Source of the DNA: Haloplanus sp. GDY1
GTDB lineage: Archaea; Halobacteriota; Halobacteria; Halobacteriales; Haloferacaceae
Assembly (NCBI RefSeq): GCF_023703775.1
Contig: NZ_CP098514.1
Location: 2,887,998-2,951,997 of the forward strand
DNA: 64,000 bases
Direction: 5' to 3'
Positions 16,579 to 25,655 of the stretch are shown in pieces; position 1 is the stretch's first letter, and each line of letters begins with the position of its first letter. The position numbers were made by a program, and so were the translations under genes. Below the pieces are notes generated by a model. It saw only the letters and a program-made list of their open reading frames with translations. It made no database searches and was not told the DNA's origin.

Positions 16579-18066
16579 CTACGAGTCGTCGGTCTCGTTC
16601 GCCGCGACCGCCTCGTTGTTCAGCCCGCTCCCGTCGTTGTGCCGGCACTGTTCGGTGTAGAGGCCGAGATCGAACCGGGCCGAATCGCCCTGGATCTCGT
16701 TGCCGTGGTCGACCGGCACCCACCACGCGAACACGACCGAGTACTGCTCCCCGGCGGCGAAACAGCCCTGATCGCCGGTTCCGCCGGCCTGCTCGGCGTT
16801 CATCGCGCTGGTGAGCTCCGTACCGTTGGCATCGCCGACGATGCCCAGGATCTCCCGAAGGGTACCGATTCGGGCGGGCTCCTCGTCGCCGTTCTGGTAG
16901 TTGTTCCCGTCGTCGACCCAGATGGCCGCCCGCACGACGTCGAGGAGTTCGACGACGCCCTCCTCCTCGTCGGGGTCGTCCGCCTCGGGTTCGGTGACGC
17001 CGTTCTCGTGTTCTTCGAGCAGGGCGCCGTTCAGCCAGACGTAGCCGGGGTTGTCACACAGGACGAAGTCGAACGTGACCTCGCCGAAGTCGCCCGGCTT
17101 CAGGTCCTCGACCTCGATGACGGGTTTGGGTGCGTCGTCCGCCTGTGCCGACGCCGCGCCGTCCACACACGAGAGGGTGGTCTGGACGATCTCGATGGCG
17201 TTGACGAAGGGGTTCGTGTCGGACGCGTCCGACCCGTGGAAGAAGTCGACGTCGACCGTGCCGTCGCTGGTCGTCGTGAACGACTTCATCGTGCCCACGT
17301 TGTGGCCGACGTCGTCGTTGGGATCGTACTCCTCGAGGACGGTCGTCCCTTCCAGTGCCACGTCGAAGGAGCGATCCTGGGCCCACTCGTCGGCGAGGTA
17401 GAGACGCACTTCGACCTGCGTGCCCGCGGGGACGTCGAACTCCCAGTGCATCTCCTCGTCGCCCGGCGGGTCGCCGATCTCGTCGACGAACACCTCGTCG
17501 GGCGTGTCCGCCGGCACGCTCGCATCGATCGAGGAGGGCGGCGACCCCGGCGGCGTATCGCCCGACGTATCACCGTTGAAGTAGGCCGTCGACGAGGCGC
17601 TCACCCCCTCCCAGTCCGGCCCGGAGTCCAGGGCGGTGAGCGTGTCCCCGCCCGCGTTCACTCGGTACAGCGTGTCCGATTCCGCGTCCGGGTAGGCGCC
17701 GACCTGCGTGTTGTCGAGGAACCGTTCGGGGTCGTCGACGGCGACGAGCCACGCGTCGTTCGCCGGCAGTCCCACGTACTCCCCCGGCTCCCCGGGGAGT
17801 TCCTCCGCGGTACCGGTCTCGTCGGCCGGACCGTCGTACATCACCACGTCGACTCCCTCTCCCTCGTCCTCGCTCCAGTCCGAGTAGTGGGCCGAGTAGC
17901 CCACCCCCATGTCGAGCGTGCCGGCGACGAGCCGGTTGTCCTCGAACGTCTCCTGGTCGGAGAAGTACGCGGTGGTGCCGAGGCCGGCACCCGCCGAGGT
18001 GAGTCCGATCGTCCCGAGCGCAGCCAGTATCCGTCGTCGTGAGAGTTCGTATCTGTCGATTGGCAT
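16579..18066 (-). CDS. SipW-type signal peptide protein with malectin-like insert
   Basis: 495 aa. The N-terminus SRRRILAALGTIGLTSAG plus GLGTTAYFSDQETF is the SipW-dependent signal found in TasA/camelysin-like fibre proteins; the conserved NRLVAGTLDMGV follows. Residues of about 165-315 resemble a malectin carbohydrate-binding domain (WEFDVPAGTQVEVRLYLADEW, then DVALEG, VDFFHGSD, NPFVNAIEI). The C-terminal part returns to the TasA-like fold (ELTSAMNAE, YSVVFAWWVP). Exported, probably surface-exposed and Ca- or glycan-binding (inference). No signal peptidase SipW-like gene is adjacent. Confidence 0.8.
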   Translation of the reverse strand: MPIDRYELSRRRILAALGTIGLTSAGAGLGTTAYFSDQETFEDNRLVAGTLDMGVGYSAHYSDWSEDEGEGVDVVMYDGPADETGTAEELPGEPGEYVGLPANDAWLVAVDDPERFLDNTQVGAYPDAESDTLYRVNAGGDTLTALDSGPDWEGVSASSTAYFNGDTSGDTPPGSPPSSIDASVPADTPDEVFVDEIGDPPGDEEMHWEFDVPAGTQVEVRLYLADEWAQDRSFDVALEGTTVLEEYDPNDDVGHNVGTMKSFTTTSDGTVDVDFFHGSDASDTNPFVNAIEIVQTTLSCVDGAASAQADDAPKPVIEVEDLKPGDFGEVTFDFVLCDNPGYVWLNGALLEEHENGVTEPEADDPDEEEGVVELLDVVRAAIWVDDGNNYQNGDEEPARIGTLREILGIVGDANGTELTSAMNAEQAGGTGDQGCFAAGEQYSVVFAWWVPVDHGNEIQGDSARFDLGLYTEQCRHNDGSGLNNEAVAANETDDS

Positions 18067-18074
18067 CGTTCGAT

Positions 18075-18080
18075 CTCCTG
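18075..18080 (-). promoter_or_regulatory. Shine-Dalgarno sequence of the SipW-type gene
   Basis: CAGGAG ends 8 nt before ATG 18066. Strong SD sites are unusual here; an AT-rich TTAATTAA box near 18126-18133 then gives a leadered transcript. Confidence 0.55.
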
Positions 18081-18486
18081 TCAGCGATCACCGTTCGCCG
18101 TACCAGTCACTCGGATTACACGAGGTTAATTAATCGGTGCTTCGACAGGTCTCGGCGTCGAGCGTCGCTGCCGACCGGGACGGTAACCGCCGATTAGCCG
18201 GACGCGACTCCGGTGGTGACTCGCGAGCGGCGGGACCGCTTCCGGAGCAAACACATCATATAGAATACAGCAGCTCCGAGACTCCGACACCCGGAGACCG
18301 GTCGTGTGAGGCTCCGAACGACCGGTCACGTCGACGTCGGTTGTCGTCTCCGCCCCGTCCTCCCGTGACACATCCGATCGCTGATGGTTTCAGGCCGCGC
18401 CTTCCTCTCCCCGTTCCGGAGTATCGTCCCGATACTCCGCGCGGACGGTCGCCTTTCACCCCGTGTCGGCATGCGGCGCGGCGTGG
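18081..18486. other. Non-coding stretch between exported protein and sensor kinase
   Basis: About 400 bp without a convincing gene. It holds the TTAATTAA promoter element of the SipW-type gene and an isolated AT-rich CATCATATAGAATACAG (about 18255-18271). Short reading frames here have no family features. Confidence 0.5.
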
Positions 18487-19551
18487 TTACGGATCCAGCG
18501 CCAACTCGAATCGGGCACCCCCGTCCGCACCCGTCGTCGCGGTCACGGTCCAGCCGTGGGCGCCGGCGATCTCCTCGACGATGCTCAGGCCGAAGCCCGT
18601 CCCGTCGTCGCTGCCGGTGAATCCGTAGTCGAACAGCCGGTCGGGGTCGACGTCGCCGAAGCCGGCACCGTCGTCCTCGACGTAGAAGCCACGGCCGTCG
18701 TCGAGGGGGCCGACGGCGACGACGACGTCGTGTCCGCCGTGGGTGACGGCGTTCCGAAAGAGATTCCCCAGGAGCGTCTCCAGTCGCTCGGGGTGGGCCT
18801 CGACCGCGGGGAGGTCGTCGGCGACGACGAGCGTCGCGGCCTCGGCGTCGACGATGGTCCAGGCGTCCTCGGCCACCGACGCGAGGTCGACGGGTTCGGT
18901 GTCGCCGACGGTCTGTCCCTGTTTGGCCAGCGTCAGGACCTCCTCGATCAGCCGCTCCATCCGGTCGAAGATGTCGTCGAGGTCGTCGAGTGCCGCCTCG
19001 TCGCCGGCCTTCGCGAGCGCGGCCGTCGCCCGCGCGGCGTTCAGAGGGTCCCGGAGGTCGTGGGAGACGATGCTCGCGAAGCGTTCGAGCCGTTCGTTCT
19101 GGCGTTCGAGTTCCCGCTCGCGCTCGACCCGTTCCGAGATGTCGCGCATGATGCCGGAGAACACCCGTTCGCCGTCGTAGACGTGTTCCTCGAAGGTGAT
19201 CGAGAGCGGCACCTCGTGACCGTCGCGGTGTTCGGCGGGGAGTTCGATGGTGTTCCAATCGAGCCGTCGCTCGCCGGTTTCGAGGTACCGATCGACGGCG
19301 TCGAAGTGCTGGGCGTGAAACCGCTCGGGCATGAGCACCGTCAGCTTCTCGCCGATCAGTTCCTCGGGTTCGTAGCCGAACACCCGCTCGGCCGCCTCGT
19401 TCGCGAAGAGGATGGTGCTGTTCCTGTCGATGGAGATGATGGCGTCCGAGCCGTTCTCGACCAGGGACCGGAAGAACTCGGCATCACGGATGGTCGACAC
19501 GAGGTCGTCGGTCGCGATCCGTCGGTCGTCCGAGGAGCCCGTCGGCGGCAT
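18487..19551 (-). CDS. PAS-domain sensor histidine kinase
   Basis: 354-aa soluble kinase: PAS domain about 25-140 (AIISIDRNSTILFANEAAE; MRDIS), HisKA with His164 in SIVSHDLRDPLN, HATPase with the N box NLFRNAVTHGG, G1 VEDDGAGF and TGFGLSIV. No membrane segments, so senses a cytoplasmic signal. Upstream on the same strand, 91 bp away, lies a HalX response regulator, the probable partner. Confidence 0.92.
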   Translation of the reverse strand: MPPTGSSDDRRIATDDLVSTIRDAEFFRSLVENGSDAIISIDRNSTILFANEAAERVFGYEPEELIGEKLTVLMPERFHAQHFDAVDRYLETGERRLDWNTIELPAEHRDGHEVPLSITFEEHVYDGERVFSGIMRDISERVERERELERQNERLERFASIVSHDLRDPLNAARATAALAKAGDEAALDDLDDIFDRMERLIEEVLTLAKQGQTVGDTEPVDLASVAEDAWTIVDAEAATLVVADDLPAVEAHPERLETLLGNLFRNAVTHGGHDVVVAVGPLDDGRGFYVEDDGAGFGDVDPDRLFDYGFTGSDDGTGFGLSIVEEIAGAHGWTVTATTGADGGARFELALDP

Positions 19552-19642
19552 TAGCGGACGCCTTCCTCCTCCACGGATGTACAGTTACCGTCGGGTCGAG
19601 GGGGCTCCCCCTGCCCGTCCGTCCCGATCACACCGCCCCGCA

Positions 19643-20254
19643 TCAGCCCGTCCCCCCGCCTTCCGGGTCGCGGAACATGGCGGCGAACTCCTCGTCGTCG
19701 AACTCCCGGCTCGCCCAGTCCAGTTCGGTTTCGAGGGCGTCGAGTCGCTCGACGAGTTCGGCGTACTCCTCGTGCTCGTCGAGTTCCGAGGCGCGTTTGG
19801 TGGCCTCCAGCGTCGCCTTCTTCTCGGCGAGCACGAAGTGTTCCCGCAGTTGCTCGTCGAGGTCCGAGAGAGTGGCCAGTCGGTCCACCGTCTCCCTGAT
19901 CTCCTCGGGCGCGACGGTCTTCGTGAGGTACGCGTCGAAGTCCATCTCGACGATGTCGAAGTCCGGATCGACGGCCGTGACCATGGCGACCCGGCAGCCG
20001 TAGCCCCGTTCCCTGATGGTCTCCAGCACCTCGTCGCCGGTCATCTCGGGCATGCGTCGATCCAGCAACACCACGTCGACCGACTCGTCGACGAGTTCGA
20101 GGGCCTCGGCGCCGCCCGTGGCGGTCCGCACCGTGTACGCCTCCGGGAGGTGGAGTTCGTACGCCTTCGCCACGTTCGGTTGATCGTCGACGACGAGCAC
20201 CGTGACGTCGCCGTCCTTCGTCGCCTCCGCCCCGCCGTCGCTCGTCCGAGACAC
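19643..20254 (-). CDS. Response regulator, receiver plus HalX domain
   Basis: 203 aa. Receiver about 17-125 with acidic pocket VVDDQPN, phosphoacceptor Asp65 in VVLLDRRMPEM and the conserved Lys in YLTKTV. The rest is the HalX helical domain (HFVLAEKKATLEATKR...), a haloarchaeal output module of unknown function without a recognisable DNA-binding motif. Start GTG 20254. Likely phosphorylated by the neighbouring kinase at 18487. Confidence 0.9.
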   Translation of the reverse strand: MSRTSDGGAEATKDGDVTVLVVDDQPNVAKAYELHLPEAYTVRTATGGAEALELVDESVDVVLLDRRMPEMTGDEVLETIRERGYGCRVAMVTAVDPDFDIVEMDFDAYLTKTVAPEEIRETVDRLATLSDLDEQLREHFVLAEKKATLEATKRASELDEHEEYAELVERLDALETELDWASREFDDEEFAAMFRDPEGGGTG

Positions 20255-20427
20255 GACACGGTGGTGTCGCGGCTACCATGTAATTCCATCGCCCGCCAGC
20301 CCTCTGCGAAGAATTAACTCGGCGTCACCCGTTGGTGGGGTATGCACACGAATGTCCCGTCGGCCGACGCCGCCGACGTTCGACGGCCGGTCACGAGCGG
20401 TGCCGACCACGCCCGCGGAGGCGGCTG

Positions 20428-20730
20428 ATGCCGATGCCCGTCGACGATCCGATCGACGACCCGAAGCCCCTCGTCCGACACCGGTACGATCCCGAGGCCG
20501 GCCGTGAACTCTCGACGGCCATCGTTCGCGCCATCGCCACCGTCGAGGGCGTCCCCCCGGAGGAGGTGTCGATCCCGCCGCTGTACGACTGCATCGACGT
20601 GGAGTCCCTGGAGCACGCGCTCTTCGGCACCGTCGACGCCGCCGGCGGCGCCATCAGCGCCACGTTCCGCTGTGGCACGTATCTCGTGACGGTCACCGCC
20701 GACGGCTGGGTTCGGATCTACGACGGATAG
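20428..20730 (+). CDS. HalOD1 output-domain protein
   Basis: 100 aa. The conserved core LSTAIVRAIATVEGV.P.E, LYDCIDVESLEHALFG and the late VTVTADGWVRI identify HalOD1, a haloarchaeal domain often genetically linked to two-component systems. ATG 20428 gives the expected length. Diverges from the HalX regulator across about 170 bp. Confidence 0.85.
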   Translation: MPMPVDDPIDDPKPLVRHRYDPEAGRELSTAIVRAIATVEGVPPEEVSIPPLYDCIDVESLEHALFGTVDAAGGAISATFRCGTYLVTVTADGWVRIYDG

Positions 20731-20797
20731 CCGCCTCGGCGGCCGACGCGGTCGTTCCCGAACGCTCCCTCCCTCGACTCGGAGTAACGGGGATGTT

Positions 20798-22720
20798 CTA
20801 GTCGAGGAAGTCGGGTTCGACGCGCTTCTCGTCGCGCTCCGCCCGGAGGTGGGCGGCGAAGGCCTCGCGGTCGACGTCCTTGCGCTCGCGTTCCTTCCGA
20901 TCGCGCACCGAGACGGTGCCGGCCGCCTCCTCGTCGTCGCCGACGATGAGCATGTAGGGCACGCGGTCGCTGTGGGCCTGCTGGATCTTGCGGCCGACGG
21001 TCCAGGATCGGTCCTCGACTTCGACCCGGAAGTCGTCGAGTTCGTCCGCGAGACGGTGGGCGTAGTCGAGGTTGTCGTCGCTGACCGGCAGCACTCGCAC
21101 CTGCTCCGGCGCCAGCCAGAGCGGGAACTTCCCGTCGAAGTGCTCGATGAGCACCATCAGGAACCGCTCGTAACTGCCGTAGAGCGCGCGGTGGATCATC
21201 ACCGGGCGGTGGTCCTCGTTGTCCTCGCCGGTGTAGGTCAGGTCGAACCGCTCGGGCATGTTGAAGTCGAGTTGGACGGTCGGGCCGTCCCACTTCCGGC
21301 CGAGGGCGTCCTCGAACGCGAAGTCGATCTTCGGGCCGTAGAAGGCGCCGTCCCCCGCCTCGACGTCGTACTCCATGTCACGGGACTCGAGCACGGCGCG
21401 GAGCTGTGACTCGGCGCGCTCCCAGATCTCGTCGCTCCCGACCGACTTCTCCGGCCGCGTCGCGAGCGCCACCTCCGCGTCGAGGTCGAACGTCTCGAAG
21501 ACCCGGACGATGTTGTCCATCACGAGCGTCACCTCGTCTTCGATCTGGTCGGGCCGGACGAACTCGTGGCCGTCGTCGATGGTGAATGCCCACACCCGGG
21601 AGAGCCCCGAGAGTTCCCCGCGCTGTTCCTTGCGGTACACCTTCCCGTCCTCGAAGTAGCGGACGGGGAGGTCCCGGTAGCTCCAGGACTTCTGGTCGAA
21701 GATGGTCGCGTGGCCCGGACAGTTCATCGGCTTCAGGCCGTACTCCTCGTCGTTCACGTCCAGCAGGAACATGTCGTCGACGTAGTTCTCGTAGTGGCCC
21801 GACTTCTTCCAGAGTTCGGTCCGGAAGAGGTGGGGCGTCTCGACGGGTTCGTACCCCGCGTCGAGGTTCAGGTCGCGGGCGAACGCCGACAGTTCGTCGA
21901 GGACGCGCTTGCCGTTGGGGTGATACAGCGGCAGCCCCGGCCCGGTCGTGTCGTCGATGGCGAAGATGTCGAGTTCCTGGCCGAGCTTCCGGTGGTCGCG
22001 CTCCTGGGCCTCGCGCCGGCGCTCGAGGAACTCCTCCATCTCCGCCTCGTCGGCGAAGGCGGTGCCGTAGACGCGCGTCAGGGTGTCGTTGTCCTCGTCG
22101 CCCCGCCAGTACGCCGAGGAGATGTTCAGGAGTTTGAACGCGCCGATCTCGCCGGTCGACTCGACGTGGGGACCCTGACAGAGGTCCTCGAACTCGCCCT
22201 GTCGGTAGACGCTCACCGGGTCCTCGCCGTCGGCCTCGGTTTCGAGAATGTCGAGTTTGTAGGGGTTGTCGGCGTACTCCTCGACGACCTCCTCGCGCGG
22301 GCGCTCCTCGCGCTCGATGTCCAGATCCGCGGCGATGATCTCCTCGGCCTCCGCCTCGATCCGCTCCAGGTCCTCGCTGTCGAGGTCGACGCCGGTCACG
22401 TCGTAGTAGAAGCCCTCGTCGGTCGGCGGCCCGATGGCGAGTTTGGCCTCCGGATACAGTCGCTGCAGCGCCTGTGCGAAGACGTGTGCCGCCGAGTGGC
22501 GGAGCACGCGCAGATACTCGTCGCTATCCGCCGTGACGATGACGAGGTCGGCGCCGTCCGAGAGGGGGGTGGCCTTGTCGACGAGGTCGCCGTCGACGAC
22601 GCCCGCGACGGTGTCGCGTCCGAGACCCGGCCCGATCTCGTAGGCGACGTCCTCCACCGTCGACCCCTCCGTGACGGAGAGTTCCGACCCGTCGGGAAGC
22701 GTCACTACGATCTCACTCAT
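20798..22720 (-). CDS. thrS: Threonyl-tRNA synthetase
   Basis: 640 aa with the full bacterial-type order found in haloarchaea: TGS domain (1-65), N2 editing domain with HSAAH (His75, His79), class II catalytic core with the zinc cysteine in [13 protein letters not shown], motif 2 [12 protein letters not shown], and a C-terminal anticodon-binding domain. Charges tRNA-Thr and clears mischarged Ser. ATG 22720 ([11 protein letters not shown]) is preferred over an upstream in-frame start at 22762 because the TGS domain begins at once. Confidence 0.97.
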   Translation of the reverse strand: MSEIVVTLPDGSELSVTEGSTVEDVAYEIGPGLGRDTVAGVVDGDLVDKATPLSDGADLVIVTADSDEYLRVLRHSAAHVFAQALQRLYPEAKLAIGPPTDEGFYYDVTGVDLDSEDLERIEAEAEEIIAADLDIEREERPREEVVEEYADNPYKLDILETEADGEDPVSVYRQGEFEDLCQGPHVESTGEIGAFKLLNISSAYWRGDEDNDTLTRVYGTAFADEAEMEEFLERRREAQERDHRKLGQELDIFAIDDTTGPGLPLYHPNGKRVLDELSAFARDLNLDAGYEPVETPHLFRTELWKKSGHYENYVDDMFLLDVNDEEYGLKPMNCPGHATIFDQKSWSYRDLPVRYFEDGKVYRKEQRGELSGLSRVWAFTIDDGHEFVRPDQIEDEVTLVMDNIVRVFETFDLDAEVALATRPEKSVGSDEIWERAESQLRAVLESRDMEYDVEAGDGAFYGPKIDFAFEDALGRKWDGPTVQLDFNMPERFDLTYTGEDNEDHRPVMIHRALYGSYERFLMVLIEHFDGKFPLWLAPEQVRVLPVSDDNLDYAHRLADELDDFRVEVEDRSWTVGRKIQQAHSDRVPYMLIVGDDEEAAGTVSVRDRKERERKDVDREAFAAHLRAERDEKRVEPDFLD

Positions 22721-22812
22721 ACCCGGAGGAAATCGGACGAACGGAATAATACTGTCGAACACGCGTCTTCGGCGCGCGCAAGCTATTTCTCGCTCCCCGA
22801 CTCACGGGTACC

Positions 22813-24234
22813 GTGTCCGACTCACGCCCGCTCGCCCCGCGACACGCCGTCGCCGTCGCCCTCGGCCTCCCGCTCGGTGCGGGCGTGTTCCTCCTCCCGA
22901 GCGGCGTCGAGAACCTCGGCGGCCCGGCCACGCCCGTCGCCTACCTCGTCGGGACGCTCGCCGTCGGTTCCGTCGCCGTCGCCTACGCCGTCTTCCTGTC
23001 GAGTCCCCTCGTCGAGCGCGACGCGCCCCTCTACACGGCCGTCTCGCGAACCTGGGGCTCCCGGCCGGTCGGCTTCCTGGCCGCGTGGCCGACGGTCGGC
23101 GCCTACGTCGCCGTCCTCGCCGCCCTCGCGGCCAGCCTCGGCGCCGCCGCCGCGACCGTCCTCCCCCTGCCGCCGACGCCCGCCGCGCTTGCCGCCCTCG
23201 CGGCCCTCGTCGCCGTCCACGCGCTCGGGCCGGCGGCGGCCGGTCGCGCCCAACTGTGGGTCACCGTGCCCCTCCTCGCCCTCCTCGGGGGCATGCTCCT
23301 CGTCGGAGCGACGGCCGTCGTCCCCGACAACTTCAGCCCGCTCCTGCCGACGCCGCCGCTCCGGGAGCGTCCGCTGGTCGCCCTCGGCGGGGCGACGGTC
23401 GCCGCGCTGTTCGGCTTCGCCGGCTTCGACGCCGGCGCCGCCGTCTCGTCGGCCGTCGACGACCCCCGCCGGACCGTCCCCCGGGCGCTGCTCGTCGCGG
23501 TCCTGCTCGCCGGCGCCGTCGCCACCCTCGCGGCGGTGGTGACGCTCGGGGTCATCCCCTGGTCGCGGCTGGTGTTCGTCTCGGCGCCGTTCGCGGAGGC
23601 GGCGGCGAGCGCCCTCGGCGTCGCCCCCCGGACCCTCCTCGTGCCCGGGACGGCCCTCGCGGGCGTCGGCGCCGCGCTCGCGACGGCGTGGCTGCCCGCG
23701 CGAACGCTCCGGGGCGTCGCCGAGGTGGTTCCGGGGCTGGACCGGGAGACGCGCCGCGGCGTCCCCGACCCCGCGCTGGCGGTCACCGGCCTGCTCGCCG
23801 GCGCCGTCGTCGCCCTCGATCTGGTCGGCTACGCCTCGTATCTCGCGCTCGCCGGCATCTTCGTCGGCTACGCCGCCATCGCGGCGTCGGTCGGCGCCCT
23901 CCCCCTGATCCGGCCGGAACTACACCGTCGGTGTCGCCTCCGCCTCCCCGCGCCCGCCCTCGTCGCCGTCTCCCTCGCCGGCCTCGCCACGGCGGGGGTC
24001 GTCCTCGCCCGCGTCGCCACCCTCGATCCGGCCAGCACGCTCGGCTTCTCGCGCTGGGGTCCCGCCCTCGCCGGCGTCGACGACGCCGTCCTCGTGCGCG
24101 ACCCGCTGTCGACGGTGGTGCCCGCCCTCCTCCTCTGGGAGCTCCTCGGCGTCGCCGTCGTCGCCGTCGCCGCCGACTACCGCGCGGACCGCGGCGTCGA
24201 CCGGCCGCCCCTCGACGCGGCCTACGAGGAGTAG
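22813..24234 (+). CDS. APC-superfamily permease
   Basis: 473 aa, about 11-12 hydrophobic helices. The opening GLPLGAGVFLLPSGVENLGGPA is the APC helix-1 unwound glycine motif; FGFAGFDAGAAVSSAVDDPRRTVPRA is the helix 6-7 signature of amino acid/polyamine transporters. Start GTG 22813. Substrate cannot be read from sequence. Divergent from thrS; followed after 39 bp by the glycosylase gene. Confidence 0.85.
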   Translation: MSDSRPLAPRHAVAVALGLPLGAGVFLLPSGVENLGGPATPVAYLVGTLAVGSVAVAYAVFLSSPLVERDAPLYTAVSRTWGSRPVGFLAAWPTVGAYVAVLAALAASLGAAAATVLPLPPTPAALAALAALVAVHALGPAAAGRAQLWVTVPLLALLGGMLLVGATAVVPDNFSPLLPTPPLRERPLVALGGATVAALFGFAGFDAGAAVSSAVDDPRRTVPRALLVAVLLAGAVATLAAVVTLGVIPWSRLVFVSAPFAEAAASALGVAPRTLLVPGTALAGVGAALATAWLPARTLRGVAEVVPGLDRETRRGVPDPALAVTGLLAGAVVALDLVGYASYLALAGIFVGYAAIAASVGALPLIRPELHRRCRLRLPAPALVAVSLAGLATAGVVLARVATLDPASTLGFSRWGPALAGVDDAVLVRDPLSTVVPALLLWELLGVAVVAVAADYRADRGVDRPPLDAAYEE

Positions 24235-24273
24235 AAACGAAACCGGGAAACCCCGCGGTCCCGACCCGACCGC

Positions 24274-25188
24274 ATGGAACGCGGCGCCATCCCGCTCGAC
24301 GACCTCGACGGCCCCTTCGACCTGCAGGCGACCGTCGAGAGCGGGCAGAGCTACCTCTGGGACCGTCCCGACGGGGGGATGTACGAGCGGACCGACGCCC
24401 ACGGCGGCGACGCGTGGTACGAGACGGTCGTCCCGCCGCTCGACGCCGTCGGCAACGAGCGTGCGGTCGTCCGGGTCCGACAGGTCGAGGGACGGCTGGA
24501 GTGGGCGTCGACGACCGACGCCGTGCCGATCCTCACCCACCTGCTCCGCCTCGACGACGACCTGGACGCCATCGTCGACGCGACGCCGGACGACCCGCTC
24601 CTCGAACGCGCCTACGACGCGTATCCGGGGATGCGGCTGGTCCGCGACCCGCCCTTTCCCTGTCTGATCTCCTTCATCTGCTCGGCACAGATGCGTGTGT
24701 CGCGCATCCACGGCATGCAGCGGGCGCTCGCCCGCGAGTACGGCGAGCAGTTCGCCGTCGACGGGCGAACCTACCACGCCTTCCCGACGCCCGCGGACCT
24801 CGCCGCCCGCTCCGAGGAGGACCTCCGGGACCTGAAACTCGGCTACCGCGCCCCCTACGTCCGGCGAACCGCCGAGATGGTCGCCGAGGGCGAGGCCGCC
24901 CCCGAGGACGCCCGCGGCCTCCCCTACGAGGACGCTCGCGAGTCGCTCACGCGCTTCGTCGGCGTCGGCGAGAAGGTGGCGGACTGCGTCCTGCTGTTCT
25001 CGCTGGGGTATCTCGAGGCCGTCCCGCTCGACACCTGGATCCGCTCGGCTATCGCCGATCACTACCCCGCCTGTGACCGTGGCTCCTACACCGAGACCTC
25101 GCGGGCGATTCGCGAGCGCTTCGGCGGCGAGTACGCCGGCTACGCCCAGACCTACGTCTTCCATCTCCTGCGCGCTGGCGGGGAGTGA
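24274..25188 (+). CDS. OGG1-type HhH-GPD DNA glycosylase/lyase
   Basis: 304 aa. An N-terminal OGG-N-like beta domain (about 10-110, with the VESGQSYLW segment) precedes the helix-hairpin-helix domain. Catalytic pair Lys234 in GVGEKVADC and Asp253 in PLDTW are 19 residues apart, as in human OGG1 Lys249/Asp268, so a bifunctional 8-oxoguanine glycosylase/AP lyase is expected. FICSAQMRVSRI is the conserved helix before the active site. Confidence 0.9.
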   Translation: MERGAIPLDDLDGPFDLQATVESGQSYLWDRPDGGMYERTDAHGGDAWYETVVPPLDAVGNERAVVRVRQVEGRLEWASTTDAVPILTHLLRLDDDLDAIVDATPDDPLLERAYDAYPGMRLVRDPPFPCLISFICSAQMRVSRIHGMQRALAREYGEQFAVDGRTYHAFPTPADLAARSEEDLRDLKLGYRAPYVRRTAEMVAEGEAAPEDARGLPYEDARESLTRFVGVGEKVADCVLLFSLGYLEAVPLDTWIRSAIADHYPACDRGSYTETSRAIRERFGGEYAGYAQTYVFHLLRAGGE

Positions 25189-25206
25189 GTCGGCGGGCCG
25201 GACCCC

Positions 25207-25647
25207 CTACCGCGTCGCGCTCGCCTCGACCTCGTCGAACAGCGCGCGGACCCGCTCCGCTATCTCGTCGCGGATCGCGCGGACGCGCTCGGGGTCCCGT
25301 CCGCCGGGGTCGTCGAGCGCCCAGTCGCGGACGTCGACCCCGGGGGCGTCGCCGAGGTCGAGCGTCGAACAGCCCATGGTGGCGACGTAGTCACAGGAGC
25401 GGAGTTCCCCGGCCGTGATCTCGCGGGGCGTCCGGTCGGAGAGGTCGATCCCCACCTCGTTCATGGCGTCGATCACCTCCCCGTGGACCGCGTCGGCGGG
25501 ACGGGTGCCGCCGGACAGGACCTCGACGTCCAGCCCGCGACGGTCGCGCTCGCGTTCGGCGAACGCCGCGGACATCTGCGAGCGCCCGGCGTTCCGGACG
25601 CAGACGAAGGCGATGCGTGTCAGGTCGGTGTCGGTGTCGGTGGACAT
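25207..25647 (-). CDS. arsC: Arsenate reductase, low-molecular-weight phosphatase type
   Basis: 146 aa. The P-loop CVRNAGRSQ (Cys16, Arg22) is the CX5R nucleophile site of LMW-PTP-like arsenate reductases; the general-acid-containing DWALDDP near residue 110 follows. Reduces arsenate to arsenite for export by the Acr3 pump encoded 8 bp upstream in the same operon. Confidence 0.9.
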   Translation of the reverse strand: MSTDTDTDLTRIAFVCVRNAGRSQMSAAFAERERDRRGLDVEVLSGGTRPADAVHGEVIDAMNEVGIDLSDRTPREITAGELRSCDYVATMGCSTLDLGDAPGVDVRDWALDDPGGRDPERVRAIRDEIAERVRALFDEVEASATR

Positions 25648-25655
25648 GTGTCTGC

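Noticed and set aside
18126-18371. 81-codon minus-strand frame upstream of the SipW-type gene
   Set aside because: No family features, Arg/Ser-rich, overlaps a promoter region.
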